Source: Rhodococcus_F sp040656415
GTDB taxonomy: Bacteria; Actinomycetota; Actinomycetes; Mycobacteriales; Mycobacteriaceae
Direction of reading: 5' to 3'
Assembly: GCF_040656415.1 (NCBI RefSeq)
Contig: NZ_JBFAMC010000002.1
Location: forward strand, 248,001 to 312,000
Length of the DNA stretch: 64,000 nt
The notes under the pieces are model-generated. The model had not been told where the DNA came from. It saw nothing but the letters and a program-made list of their open reading frames with translations, and did no database searches. This document shows, piece after piece, positions 32,625 to 41,711 of this stretch. Position numbers and translations under genes: made by a program. The number at the start of each line of letters is the position of its first letter. Within the stretch, counting starts at the first letter, position 1.

Positions 32625-33410
32625 GTGACAGGTGGCACGTCGGCGACCACGAGCCCCTTCGGTGCCCTGCTGCGGCGTTGGAGAGGGAGTCGAGGACTCA
32701 GCCAACTTGCGCTGGCGGCGGCGGTAGGGTCCACGTCGCGTCATGTGTCGTTTCTGGAGACGGGTCGGTCACGTCCCAGCGAACAGATGGTGTTGCGCCT
32801 GGGTGAGACGCTCGGAATTCCGTTGCGCGAACAGAACCGGATGCTCGAGGCCGCCGGGCTGCCGTCCGCCTACCCCGAGGCGGCGTTCGATGATGCCGAT
32901 CTCGCGCCGTATCGCGCCGCAATCGATCAGCTGCTGACGGCGCACATGCCGTATCCGGGCGTCGTCGTCGATGAACATTGGAACGTGTTGCTCGCCAATC
33001 GAGCGTGCGCAGCATTGTTCGGCGATGCGCTGGTCGGTAGCAACCTTGTGCATCGTTACTTCGCCGACCCGGCCACCGCCGAGGCGATCGTCAACTGGCC
33101 GCAGGTTGCCTGGGCCGGCATGGACCGACTACGCCACCAGCTTGCACTGAGACCGTTCGATGACACTCTGCGTGAGCTTGCAATGCTCGCCGAGCGGTCC
33201 GTCGTGGGGTTGCCTCGTCCGGCCCCGTCGGCACAGGAAGTGGTGGTGTGCCCATGGTTTCGGATAGGTGGTCAGGTCATTCGGACGGTTGGGATGGCCG
33301 CCCGGTTCGACACCACGGTCGCAGTGACCCTGGAAGAGCTTCGGGTCGAGTTGCTATATCCCCTCGACAGCGAAGCGGAGCACTTCTTCCGAGAGGCACT
33401 GAGGTCTTAG
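32625..33410 (+). CDS. XRE-family regulator with MmyB-like ligand-binding domain
   Basis: The 261-residue protein has a Cro/C1 helix-turn-helix at about 12-70 (LLRRWRGSRGLSQLALAAAVGSTSRHVSFLETGRSRPS). The MmyB-type sensory domain follows, with VVDEHWNVLLANRACAALFG and a C-terminal ELRVELLYPLDSEAEHFF. In actinobacteria this family controls nearby small enzymes, often SDR or SRPBCC genes, in response to a hydrophobic molecule. The divergent SRPBCC gene is the likely target. GTG 32625 is the start. Confidence 0.83.
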   Translation: MTGGTSATTSPFGALLRRWRGSRGLSQLALAAAVGSTSRHVSFLETGRSRPSEQMVLRLGETLGIPLREQNRMLEAAGLPSAYPEAAFDDADLAPYRAAIDQLLTAHMPYPGVVVDEHWNVLLANRACAALFGDALVGSNLVHRYFADPATAEAIVNWPQVAWAGMDRLRHQLALRPFDDTLRELAMLAERSVVGLPRPAPSAQEVVVCPWFRIGGQVIRTVGMAARFDTTVAVTLEELRVELLYPLDSEAEHFFREALRS

Positions 33411-33780
33411 CTGGTAAGTGGTATCAACCCTTGAACCATTACAAACAACACCGATCAGTTGTCAGCACTGCTCTCGAAGCGAACTACATGACAATCCGGT
33501 GGCCCCGCCCGGGAACCCTGCCCGATACCCGGTCCCGGCCCTCGGGTACGTTGGCGCCGTAGGACACGGCATGCATTCCCACCGTCAATTCGGACAATTC
33601 GTGCAGTGCACGAAGTAAGCTTGTCCACCTGAGTGGTACTCCTCCATTCGGATGATTCGGTGTCCTCCGATTGGGTGACAATGCGCCTCGGGTGATCGGC
33701 ATTCTCCCAGGTAGGGTGACCACTCTCGATTTCCGGTGCGCGGAGCCGGTTCGATTGTCGTGAAGGCCCCAGGTTAAGCT
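33411..33780. other. Intergenic region before the acyltransferase
   Basis: No supported gene. A small hairpin TACCCG/CGGGTA (33526-33531 with 33543-33548) could end the XRE transcript. The rest has no pattern recognised. Confidence 0.35.
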
Positions 33781-35100
33781 GTGGCGATGCCTTCGCTGAT
33801 TCCTGTTGCGAATTCGCATGCGGCCGCGCCGCGTGTGGATCTTTCAGGTGCGAATTTGCTCCGATTCGTGGCAGTTCTGGCCGTCATCTACTCACACATC
33901 TCGTTCTATCTGGTCGACGATCGCGGCACCGAATGGTGGCTCCTCGATGTCGTCCATCGGTCACTCGTCGAAATAGGTGGCCTCAACAAGCATCTGTCCT
34001 TTTTCGGCGTGGGCATCTTCATGATGATGACCGGTCTGTTGATCACCAGATCGGCTATTCGTCACGGGTCCGGGCACTTTCTGCTCAACCGGCTGGGGCG
34101 CATTCTGCCCGCGTTCTGGGTAGCGATCTTCGCGGCGATCATCCTCGTGCGTCTCGGCATCAACGGCATGTTCAGCGGGCAGGACGGGATCTCCAACGTC
34201 GAGGCGGCCCTCAGTTTCGTGCTCGGCGGCTTCTTCCTCAAACCCGAGGTGGCGGTTCTCGGTGTCACCTGGACGCTCGCCGTGCAGGTTCTGTTCTACT
34301 TCTCCTGCGTCGCGGGACGTCCCCTACTGCGAACGATGCCGATCGCGATGCCGTTGGCGGGGGCTGCCGTATGTTCTTTGATCCTGCTCTACAACCTGTA
34401 CGTTCCACAGCCGTACACAGTGCCGATGCTGTCGAAGATCGCCGCGACGATGCCGGCGCTCTTCCTCGGCCAGATTCTGTATCTTGCCTGGTCTCGACTC
34501 GCGAACGGCTGGTGGATCGTTGCCGCCCTGATCGCGCAGGTCGAGGTCATTCGGTTGGCCACGGACTTCCGGGTCTACTGGGCCGGCGACCGCTACCTGT
34601 GGACGTTCTTCGTTGTGACCGCGTGCGTCGTGCTGATCGGCAAGTACGACGGGCCGATGAATCGCTGGGCTGTCGTTCGGTGGACAGCCCAGCGCAGCTA
34701 TGCGATCTACCTGGTGCACACGCTGGTTCTCTACCAGGTATTCAACCGCACGGTCGACTACCTCGGCTCGACCGGAGCGGTCATTGCGTTCCTCATTGTG
34801 TGCGCCCTGGTCTCCGAGGCTCTGTACCGATGGGTGGAGGTCCCAGGGACGCGGTGGGTGTCGGCGCGAGCCGAACGGATGCGCGAACGGTCGAAGCTCG
34901 CGAAGGAGGGCTCGTCGGCGCGTGCGAAGGAGGCCGTCCCGGCGCGTACCAAGGAGGGCACCCCTGCGCGTGCGAAGGAAGGCGTCTCAGCGCCCGTGAA
35001 GGACGGCGCCCCGGCGCTCGCGAAGGAGGGCGCCCCAGCGCCGCGGGTAGCATCGAATCATGTCTTGGTACGACGACCTTCTGGGTCGAGCCTCCGCTGA
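33781..35100 (+). CDS. Acyltransferase-3 family membrane protein with a C-terminal octapeptide repeat
   Basis: The 439-residue protein has about ten membrane helices of the acyltransferase-3 type. The conserved His lies at about residue 39 in VIYSHISFY, and a later LGRILPAFW segment carries the Arg. Such enzymes O-acylate sugars, lipids or cell-wall polymers. After the last helix, residues about 374-421 form six copies of an eight-residue unit (pattern AKEGxxAx), an unusual charged tail. GTG 33781 or ATG 33787 is the start. The last 41 bases overlap the msrA start in another frame, giving translational coupling. Confidence 0.8.
   Translation: MAMPSLIPVANSHAAAPRVDLSGANLLRFVAVLAVIYSHISFYLVDDRGTEWWLLDVVHRSLVEIGGLNKHLSFFGVGIFMMMTGLLITRSAIRHGSGHFLLNRLGRILPAFWVAIFAAIILVRLGINGMFSGQDGISNVEAALSFVLGGFFLKPEVAVLGVTWTLAVQVLFYFSCVAGRPLLRTMPIAMPLAGAAVCSLILLYNLYVPQPYTVPMLSKIAATMPALFLGQILYLAWSRLANGWWIVAALIAQVEVIRLATDFRVYWAGDRYLWTFFVVTACVVLIGKYDGPMNRWAVVRWTAQRSYAIYLVHTLVLYQVFNRTVDYLGSTGAVIAFLIVCALVSEALYRWVEVPGTRWVSARAERMRERSKLAKEGSSARAKEAVPARTKEGTPARAKEGVSAPVKDGAPALAKEGAPAPRVASNHVLVRRPSGSSLR
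34900..35043 (+). repeat. Six tandem 24-bp units encoding an octapeptide repeat
   Basis: Units start at 34900, 34924, 34948, 34972, 34996 and 35020. The core reads GCGAAGGAGGGC with variants. The copies encode AKEGSSAR, AKEAVPAR, TKEGTPAR, AKEGVSAP, VKDGAPAL and AKEGAPAP. Copy number in such arrays may vary between strains. Confidence 0.9.
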
Positions 35101-35731
35101 ATCCGTAATGGTCACCGCCGAGGATGCGCTCCCCGGAAGTGATCGGCCGATACCGGTTGCGGCGACGCACTTCGTGAACGGTCACCCACTCGAGCCCCCG
35201 TTTCCCGACGGCATGGAGTGTGCGGTGCTGGGCATGGGATGTTTCTGGGGTGCCGAAAAGGAGTACTGGCAACTCGAAGGCGTCTACACCACCGCAGTCG
35301 GGTACTCCGGTGGCTACACCCCCAACCCCACCTACGAGGAGGCGTGTTCGGGTCGCACAGGGCACACCGAGGTGGTACTGGTCGTGTTCGATCCGAAGAT
35401 CATTTCGTATGCCGAGATCCTGGCGCACTTCTGGGAGAACCATGACCCGACGCAGGGCATGCGGCAGGGCAATGACAGGGGAACGCAATATCGTTCGGCC
35501 ATCTACACATACGACGAGCAACAGGTCGAGATTGCCGAAGCAACGGCTGAAGCATTCGAGAAGCGGCTCGCGGCCGCCGGTTACGGGGCGATCACCACAG
35601 AGATCGCGCCACTGACGCAGTTCTACTATGCCGAGGACTATCACCAGCAGTACCTGGCAAAGAATCCTGGCGGATATTGCCCGGTGCACGCCACGGGAGT
35701 CAGCTGCCCCGTCGGGTTGCTCGAGCAGTAA
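35060..35731 (+). CDS. msrA: Peptide-methionine (S)-S-oxide reductase
   Basis: The 223-residue enzyme reduces methionine-S-sulfoxide in proteins, with electrons from thioredoxin. The catalytic motif GCFWG has Cys61. Two C-terminal cysteines, Cys207 (YCPVH) and Cys216 (SCPVG), are placed to resolve the disulfide. The GYSGGYTPNPTYEEACSGRTGHTEVV block is typical. ATG 35060 lies inside the acyltransferase gene, 41 bases before its stop, so the two are coupled. A link between oxidative repair and envelope acylation is not implied by this alone. Confidence 0.93.
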   Translation: MSWYDDLLGRASAESVMVTAEDALPGSDRPIPVAATHFVNGHPLEPPFPDGMECAVLGMGCFWGAEKEYWQLEGVYTTAVGYSGGYTPNPTYEEACSGRTGHTEVVLVVFDPKIISYAEILAHFWENHDPTQGMRQGNDRGTQYRSAIYTYDEQQVEIAEATAEAFEKRLAAAGYGAITTEIAPLTQFYYAEDYHQQYLAKNPGGYCPVHATGVSCPVGLLEQ

Positions 35732-36078
35732 GAGGTTCCGGCGCAGACGGATATTCTGCAGCCCTGGCAGCACCGATGTCGGACCAGTTGAGCGCTGCCC
35801 GACTTACTTCTCGAGTTGATGGCCGATAGTCGGTTTCACAGATTCGGGAATTGTCTCCCGGATCGGGAGCTGCTCTGCGACCACGTTCTCGCGCAGGTAG
35901 GCCGGCTGACTGTCGCACGTACCGTTGCGGCGTACGCTTGGTGGCGCGACAGATTCGTGGGAGGGCGAGCCATAAGAGGGCCCCCAGTGCCCGAGAGCGC
36001 GCCCTGTCGAATTGATTCTGAGTGCTTGCGTATGGCCCTGAGTCGTCGGGGGTTGTGGGCGAGGGGACGGGGTTCAGA
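35732..36078. other. Intergenic region after msrA
   Basis: No reliable gene. CTGTCGC (35910-35916) and GCGACAG (35946-35952) form an inverted repeat with a 29-base loop that could be an msrA terminator or an operator. Short open frames on both strands lack family features. Confidence 0.35.
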
Positions 36079-36669
36079 ATGTGGAACAATTCTCATCCAT
36101 GGGGAGGACGCAAGCGTTATTCCCGTCGAAACAATCCTCTTCGGAGACGCTCGGATCGGATCGAGAGCCGAGCCATGACCTTGCTGGTGGTGCTTGCATT
36201 CGTGATGCTGCCGCTAGCCGTCGTTGCGGGCGCCCATACCGGCGACAATCAGTTGGCCCTGGCGCGGCAGCAGGCCGCGGAGTACAGCACAGTTACCGCC
36301 ACCACGCTCGCTGACGCGTCCAACGCGTCCATGAACCTACGTTTCGCCTCGTCCGAGGCGTATGCTGCGCCCGCCGAGTGGACGTGGGGTACCGACACCC
36401 GAAAGGGCAACATCGCCGTTTACCCCGGAACACCTTCCGGCACACACGAGAAGATCTGGGTCGATTCAGGTGGGAACCTCGTCGCCAAACCGATTACGCC
36501 GACTTCCGCGCGCGTGGCCGGTGTGACCGCAGGGGTCTTCACCTGGTTCGCAGTCATGACTGTCGGATTGTCCGGCTTCCTGCTCACCCGGACCTTCCTG
36601 AACCGAGGACGTTACGCCCAATGGGACCGCGACATCCGAAAGTTCCTGGACTCGACCACAAGACACTGA
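36079..36669 (+). CDS. Rv1733c-like membrane protein
   Basis: The 196-residue protein resembles mycobacterial Rv1733c. It has an N-terminal NPLRRRSDRIESRAM segment before a membrane helix (about 33-52), and an outer domain with WTWGTDTRKGNIAVYPGT and EKIWVDSGGNLVAKP. A second helix lies at about 150-175, with a short basic tail. In M. tuberculosis the protein belongs to the dormancy regulon; the biochemical function is unknown. ATG 36079 follows GAGGGGACGGGG. It converges with the LLM oxidoreductase. Confidence 0.75.
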   Translation: MWNNSHPWGGRKRYSRRNNPLRRRSDRIESRAMTLLVVLAFVMLPLAVVAGAHTGDNQLALARQQAAEYSTVTATTLADASNASMNLRFASSEAYAAPAEWTWGTDTRKGNIAVYPGTPSGTHEKIWVDSGGNLVAKPITPTSARVAGVTAGVFTWFAVMTVGLSGFLLTRTFLNRGRYAQWDRDIRKFLDSTTRH

Positions 36670-36682
36670 GTTCGGTCGGGTT

Positions 36683-37618
36683 CTACAACTGGGGTACAAC
36701 CTCGCTCGCGACCAGTTCGAGGTGGTCGAGGTCGCTCAGGTCCAAGGTCTGTAGGTAGATCCGCTGCGTCCCGGCATCGACGTAGCGTCCGATCTTGTCG
36801 ACCAGTTCGGCGGGCGACCCGGCGAGTCCGTTCTCCCGCAGTTCGCCTACCTCGCGCCCGATGGCCGCGGCACGCCGCGTGACCTCTTCTTCGTTACGGC
36901 CGCAGCAGAGGACGAACGTGCTCGAGCACACCAACTCGGTCGGGTCACGGTCGATCGCCTCGCACGCGAGACGAACCCGCGCGAATGCTTCTCGCGCCGC
37001 GTCGAGTGGATGGAAGGGCGCATTGAATTCGTCTGCGTACTTCGCCGCGAGCGCTGGAGTCTTCTTCTTGCCGCCGCCGCCGATGACGATGGGCGGACCC
37101 TGTGGCTGCCGCGGCTTGGGAAGGGCGGGCGAATCCTTGACGGCCAGGTGTGTCCCGTCGTAAGAGAAGGTTTCGCCGACGGGAGTGCGCCACAGTCCGG
37201 TGATAACGGCGAGTGACTCGTCGAGTAGTTCGAACCGTTCCTTCAGTGAAGGGAACGGAATCCCGTACGCCTGGTGCTCCTCTTCGTACCATCCGGCACC
37301 GATGCCGAAATCGACTCGGCCACCGCTCATCTGGTCCACCTGCGCCACCGAGATGGCGAGGGGTCCGGCGCGGCGGAACGTCGCGGACGTGACGAGCGTG
37401 CCCAGTCGGATCTTGGACGTCTCTCGGGCCAGTCCAGCCAGGGTGATCCACGCGTCCGTCGGCCCAGGCAGCCCTTCGACGTTCATCGGGAGAAAGTGGT
37501 CCGACCGGAAGAACGCGTCGAATCCACACCTTTCGGTGGCCAGCGCGACGGCCAAGAGGTCGTCGTAGGTGGCGCCTTGCTGAGGTTCGGTGAAAATTCG
37601 CAACTCCATGGGTGTCAC
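36683..37618 (-). CDS. LLM-class F420-dependent oxidoreductase
   Basis: The 311-residue protein has the luciferase-like TIM barrel. Signature parts are AERCGFDAFFRSDHFLPM, IRLGTLVTSATFRRAGPLA, MSGGRVDFGIGAGWYEEEHQAYGIPFP and PPIVIGGGGKKKTPALAAKYADEFN. Actinobacterial members of this subgroup use the deazaflavin F420 instead of FMN. The substrate is unknown. The start is GTG 37618 or ATG 37609; the former has an AGG five bases upstream. It is divergent from the S49 peptidase gene, with only 32 bases between their starts. Confidence 0.85.
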   Translation of the reverse strand: MTPMELRIFTEPQQGATYDDLLAVALATERCGFDAFFRSDHFLPMNVEGLPGPTDAWITLAGLARETSKIRLGTLVTSATFRRAGPLAISVAQVDQMSGGRVDFGIGAGWYEEEHQAYGIPFPSLKERFELLDESLAVITGLWRTPVGETFSYDGTHLAVKDSPALPKPRQPQGPPIVIGGGGKKKTPALAAKYADEFNAPFHPLDAAREAFARVRLACEAIDRDPTELVCSSTFVLCCGRNEEEVTRRAAAIGREVGELRENGLAGSPAELVDKIGRYVDAGTQRIYLQTLDLSDLDHLELVASEVVPQL

Positions 37619-37650
37619 TGTGCCTGATCTCGCCTCGGTACGCTTGGTTC

Positions 37651-38517
37651 ATGCCGAAGAAGCCGATTACCCTGCCGAAACCTCTGGTCGACAAGCTGCC
37701 GGATCGGTTCGGAGGTTCCGGTGAGGGAGTGGTCCCAGTGGTGCGCCTACATGGAATGATCGCTTCTGGTGGTGCAGGGTTCTCCCGTGTGCTGAGCGCG
37801 GAATCCGTCGAGGAACCCCTTCGGCGAGCGTTCACCACTCACGACGCGAAGGCAGTCGCGCTCCTGATCAACAGTCCCGGTGGATCACCGACTCAGAGTG
37901 AATACATCGCCTCTCGTATTCGGCAACTCGCCACCGAACACGAATTGCCCGTGATCGCATTCTGTGAGGACGTCGTGGCGTCCGGTGGATACTGGCTGGC
38001 CTGCGCAGCCGACGAGATTTACGCGTCCGCCACCTCCGTCGTCGGCTCCATTGGTGTCATTTCGGCCGGTTTCGGCTTCTCCGAATTGATCGAGCGCCTC
38101 GGTATCGAACGGCGACTTCACTCGGCGGGGGAAGCGAAAGCCCGCCTGGACCCGTTCTTCGTGGAGAAGTCCGAGGACGTCGAATGGTTGAACACGATCC
38201 AGGAAGGCATCCACAACGAGTTCCGCGATTGGGTGGTCGGACGGCGCGGCGAGAAGTTGAAGGAAACTGAGGCAAATCTGTTCGACGGCGACGTCTGGCT
38301 GGGGCGTCGCGCCGCAGAGCTCGGCATCGTGGACGGCATCGGAACGCTGCGTGAGGTGGTCGAGGCCAGGTTCCCAGGCGCGAGACTCGAAGTGACGGAG
38401 GCTCGGCGCTCGCTCTTCGCAAAGCTGGGACTCCCTGCTGCCGGCTGGGATTCGGCTGCGGCCGCGATCGTGAGTGCGGCCAGTGCCCGCGTCGCCTGGT
38501 CGCGGTACGGCAGGTAG
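37651..38517 (+). CDS. S49-family (SppA-like) serine peptidase
   Basis: The 288-residue protein has the ClpP/crotonase-like fold of signal peptide peptidases. Ser111 lies in VVASGGYWLACAADEIYA, and the general-base Lys163 lies in GEAKARLDPF. LLINSPGGSP is the family's substrate loop. It has no signal peptide or membrane anchor, so it is a short SppA form (SohB/SppA-like) that would act in the cytoplasm or at the membrane face. The start ATG 37651 is based on family alignment. The convergent gene stop is immediately adjacent. Confidence 0.85.
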   Translation: MPKKPITLPKPLVDKLPDRFGGSGEGVVPVVRLHGMIASGGAGFSRVLSAESVEEPLRRAFTTHDAKAVALLINSPGGSPTQSEYIASRIRQLATEHELPVIAFCEDVVASGGYWLACAADEIYASATSVVGSIGVISAGFGFSELIERLGIERRLHSAGEAKARLDPFFVEKSEDVEWLNTIQEGIHNEFRDWVVGRRGEKLKETEANLFDGDVWLGRRAAELGIVDGIGTLREVVEARFPGARLEVTEARRSLFAKLGLPAAGWDSAAAAIVSAASARVAWSRYGR

Positions 38518-40323
38518 CTACTTCGGCACCACGACCCCCACAGGTCCGACGCCGATGCAGACGGCCAGATCGGGAGTAAGGGTGCTCACCCTCAGGTTTT
38601 CACCGCCGCCGACGAGTCGCACGAATACCGAGCCCAGGCCACGCTGCACCGGAACCCGTACCGGGTCGCCGTCCTCCATTGCGACCGAAATCTCCCCATC
38701 GGCGTCGGCCATGTAGTTGAGTTCTACCGTCCATCCCCAGCCGATCAGCGGACCGTCGAGGGGAAGCGGCACGAAGCTCCGCTGATCTACGAGGTGCCCG
38801 CAGTCCTCGACCGGGCCGGGCTCGATCGCGCGCACCCACGTGACCTGGGCGTCGATGACTGAACCGTCGTCGTTGATCATCCGCAGGTCGGGGGTGCTGT
38901 CTGAGAACTCCGGGCGGTCACGCAGTGGGCCGAGGAGCCGGCTCACCATGTTGTATGGGTAGGCGACCGGTAGCAGTACCCAGATGGACGTGGGGTGGTC
39001 GAGGATCGGCGCGTCATCGTGTTCCGCGAGCGACGCACGCGCGGTCGCGAGGTAGTCGGTAGTCGGGTTCTCGTCCCAGCTCCGGGTGAAGGTGTACGTC
39101 GACCACAGGCTGCTGGCGACGAACGCCGTTACGGCGGTGACCGCAACGAGCGGACGCACGTTCAGTGGCGTGACTCTCCTACGCGGGGCGCGCGCGATCA
39201 AGGCGAGGGCGATCGCCAAGACCACGGCGGTATCGGTGAAGTAGCGCAGGGTCTGCGCGAGTTCATACGCGGTGTTGTCGCTTGACCGGGTAGCGATCAT
39301 CGCGGCCACGGACAGGAGAAAGTATGCAGCCGTCAGGATCCACACCGCGACGACGCGGCGTTTGTACAGCAGGGTGCCGACCACCGCCACGATGAGGGCG
39401 ACCCAGCCGGCCGCTACCAGAATCGTCGGGGGAGTGGCCCACGATGGGCTCGGGATCCAACGCGCCCATGCCCATGGGCCGCCGATGAGAGTCGGGAGAA
39501 GTCCCTGCGAGGTGGCGTGGCTGAACAGTTGGATGGCGGCTACCACGTCCGGTCGCACCAACCGGGACTCGACCGAGGAGAGGTAGATCGCTGCCCAAAC
39601 AGCGAGCACCAATGCCGAAGCGATCCACAGCGGTGCGCCGCGGCGCAGTGTCAAGAGTGCGCATTGGCGCAGTGTGGACTCGACGGGCTTCTCACGACCG
39701 TCGATATGTGCGAGCAGAGCTACCGTCGCGAAAGCGACGAACGGCACCAGAACCGACTTCTCGAAGAACAGCAGCGACATGATCAGTACGAGTGCGCCCG
39801 AGATCGCGTACCGCCGACGTCCCGTCCTGTAGAGGTCCAACGCATCCCCTGCCACCCAGGCCAGCGCGATTTGCAGCGGCAACGCATTGAGTGCGGCAGC
39901 CCACCACGCGAACGCCGGCAGGGTCAGGGGAGCAAAAAGGTACAGCGCCAGCGGGATCAGTAGCGCAGGGCGCGGACCGAGGATCTTTCGCAACAACCGG
40001 AAGACCGCATACGACGCGATCGCTTGCAGCGCGATCATTGTCAACGCCGGCAGGATCCATTGATATGGCGCGATCCGCGTCGTGATTCCTGCGACCAGGA
40101 AGGCGCCCGGCATCAGGTGACCGTCGTGGTCATAGAGAAGAAGATCACTCGAGAACAAGGGCACGCTCGAGCTGCGCCCGACCAGGATCAGGTCGTCCCA
40201 GTAGTAGCCGCCGTTGGCGGCAACCCAGGTCCGTACAAGTAGTTGTGCAGCAATGAGACCTGCTGCCAGTTGAAGAACTCGGGTTGGCCCGAGGTGCAAC
40301 CGTGACCCGACTTCTTCCATCAT
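38518..40323 (-). CDS. Polytopic membrane protein, possible GT-C glycosyltransferase
   Basis: The 601-residue protein has about eleven membrane helices followed by an outer C-terminal domain of about 180 residues. The first loop after helix 1 contains YYWDDLILVGR, and a later loop has YDHDGHLMPG. Acidic residues in the first loop are typical of GT-C glycosyltransferases that use polyprenyl-phosphate sugars, so a cell-wall glycan role is plausible but unproven. The start ATG 40323 is followed by an in-frame second ATG. It abuts the S49 peptidase gene: the two stop codons are adjacent (TAGCTA). Confidence 0.65.
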   Translation of the reverse strand: MMEEVGSRLHLGPTRVLQLAAGLIAAQLLVRTWVAANGGYYWDDLILVGRSSSVPLFSSDLLLYDHDGHLMPGAFLVAGITTRIAPYQWILPALTMIALQAIASYAVFRLLRKILGPRPALLIPLALYLFAPLTLPAFAWWAAALNALPLQIALAWVAGDALDLYRTGRRRYAISGALVLIMSLLFFEKSVLVPFVAFATVALLAHIDGREKPVESTLRQCALLTLRRGAPLWIASALVLAVWAAIYLSSVESRLVRPDVVAAIQLFSHATSQGLLPTLIGGPWAWARWIPSPSWATPPTILVAAGWVALIVAVVGTLLYKRRVVAVWILTAAYFLLSVAAMIATRSSDNTAYELAQTLRYFTDTAVVLAIALALIARAPRRRVTPLNVRPLVAVTAVTAFVASSLWSTYTFTRSWDENPTTDYLATARASLAEHDDAPILDHPTSIWVLLPVAYPYNMVSRLLGPLRDRPEFSDSTPDLRMINDDGSVIDAQVTWVRAIEPGPVEDCGHLVDQRSFVPLPLDGPLIGWGWTVELNYMADADGEISVAMEDGDPVRVPVQRGLGSVFVRLVGGGENLRVSTLTPDLAVCIGVGPVGVVVPK

Positions 40324-40793
40324 CGGTCCCCGAGGTTACAGGGCCATGGCGGCTACAGATTTCCTGGAACCAGATTGCGCCGGGCTGCGTCAGTACAAAT
40401 GTCGGGGAGATCTCGCCCCGATGGGGGGGAAGACGACGGTCGGTCCGGAGTTCTCGGGTTGCTTCGCGGGCATCCCGAATCAGAGGGGTAATTCCGGGCC
40501 GGACGTCGTTCGCCGTTGTCCGACAATTCCGAAATGTGCGGTTTCAGGCTGTCCACGGTTGTGGACGGCCCGCTTCAATCTGTCAACAGCCACCCTTCCG
40601 AATGAGCTCTGACCTGTGCATCAGTGCCACTCACAACGGCCACAACTGTGTATGAATCTGTGGAAACTGTGGATAACTCGAGGAATTCTGTGGCTTGGCT
40701 CACATATTTGGTTCACGAGAGGTGGATTTGGCAGTCGTCCGCCCCCATACACAGGTCGTGAAACAATTGCGATGTGAAGTGGGTGCTGAGCGC
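40324..40793. other. Intergenic region with a cluster of DnaA-box-like sequences
   Basis: No gene is supported. GTCCAC (40551-40556) and GTGGAC (40561-40566) form an inverted repeat, and TGTGGATAA (40668-40676) is a perfect reverse of the TTATCCACA DnaA box. CTGTGGAAAC at 40659-40667 is a weaker copy. Together they make four DnaA-box-like words in about 125 bases. Confidence 0.45.
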
Positions 40794-41711
40794 ATGAGCG
40801 TCTTTCAGGTGTGCGCACGATGCGCGAGCAGATGGTCGGTGGTCGGCGCTCCGATGCAGTGGTGCCCCCGCTGCCATGGAGTGCTGCTCGAGCCGGTTCG
40901 GACAGACCAGCATCTCCCCCCTGATCGACGAGGCTTCCGCTGGATCGCCCGGGTGCCGCTGGAGCGGGCCGGCGTGGCGCCGCGTCCGTCGGTACCGAGC
41001 CCCACGCCGCGGTACACAGAAGTCCCTCGGTGGGGGTTGCAAGATCGGGTCGAGATGCCGGTTTCACGCCGCAACTGGCCGAAACTGTTCGCCGACAGGG
41101 TTGCACTCTTCCTTGCCTTGACCGCCATCTTCTTCGGACTGGCTGTTCTGGCCGAACTGGCACGTTACGGAATTCTGGTCTACAACCGAACCCGGCTGAT
41201 CGATCCGGCGGTGCTTGCGCTGTCAGACTCCGCAGTGTTCTTCAGCCAGGTCGGCGGGACGCTATTCGCGCTGCTGTCCGGAATCAGCGCGGTGTGTTGG
41301 CTGTTGCGGATTCGTCGTCGCGCCTTCACCAACTCCAAGCAATCGGACCCGCGGTCGACTGGCGAGGTGATCGTCGGGTGTGCCGTGCCTGGCCTGAACC
41401 TTGTGATGCCGGGCGTTTTCCTGCTCGAGGTGATCCGCCGGGATCCGCGTGCAGTCACATTGGTCCGCGCTTGGTGGTCCCTCTGGGTATTCGGGGCCGT
41501 GCTCGTCCTATTCAACTGGTTCTGGCGCTCGCGTCCCGGCCTGCAGGCCATGGCCGACGGCGTGCTGCTGTCTGCGTTCACAGCACTGGTCGCGTCCGCG
41601 ACCGCGGTGGCGACATTGATGGTCGTCCGCAGACTCGAAGGCCGGACTCTGAGGGGATCGAAGGCGGTTACCCGCTGGGTGATCGCCGACCGGGAAGCTC
41701 TCACCTCGTGA
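40794..41711 (+). CDS. DUF4328-type membrane protein with N-terminal zinc ribbon (Rv3843c-like)
   Basis: The 305-residue protein begins with a zinc ribbon made by CARC (about residues 6-9) and CPRC (about 24-27). A Pro-rich linker follows, then four to five membrane helices in the DUF4328 pattern. The function is unknown. ATG 40794 is chosen because the zinc ribbon starts there. Its stop overlaps the start of the glycerophosphodiesterase gene (GTGA at 41708), the same neighbour as in mycobacteria, so the two form one operon. Confidence 0.75.
   Translation: MSVFQVCARCASRWSVVGAPMQWCPRCHGVLLEPVRTDQHLPPDRRGFRWIARVPLERAGVAPRPSVPSPTPRYTEVPRWGLQDRVEMPVSRRNWPKLFADRVALFLALTAIFFGLAVLAELARYGILVYNRTRLIDPAVLALSDSAVFFSQVGGTLFALLSGISAVCWLLRIRRRAFTNSKQSDPRSTGEVIVGCAVPGLNLVMPGVFLLEVIRRDPRAVTLVRAWWSLWVFGAVLVLFNWFWRSRPGLQAMADGVLLSAFTALVASATAVATLMVVRRLEGRTLRGSKAVTRWVIADREALTS

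Noticed and set aside
35816..36178. 120-residue open frame after msrA
   Set aside because: It overlaps the Rv1733c-like gene in another frame, has no ribosome site and no family features.
40346..40612. 88-residue Cys-containing open frame
   Set aside because: No start context, no recognisable domain, and it covers the DnaA-box-like region.
40551..40676. Replication origin
   Set aside because: The DnaA-box-like words are few, and no dnaA, dnaN or AT-rich unwinding region is adjacent.
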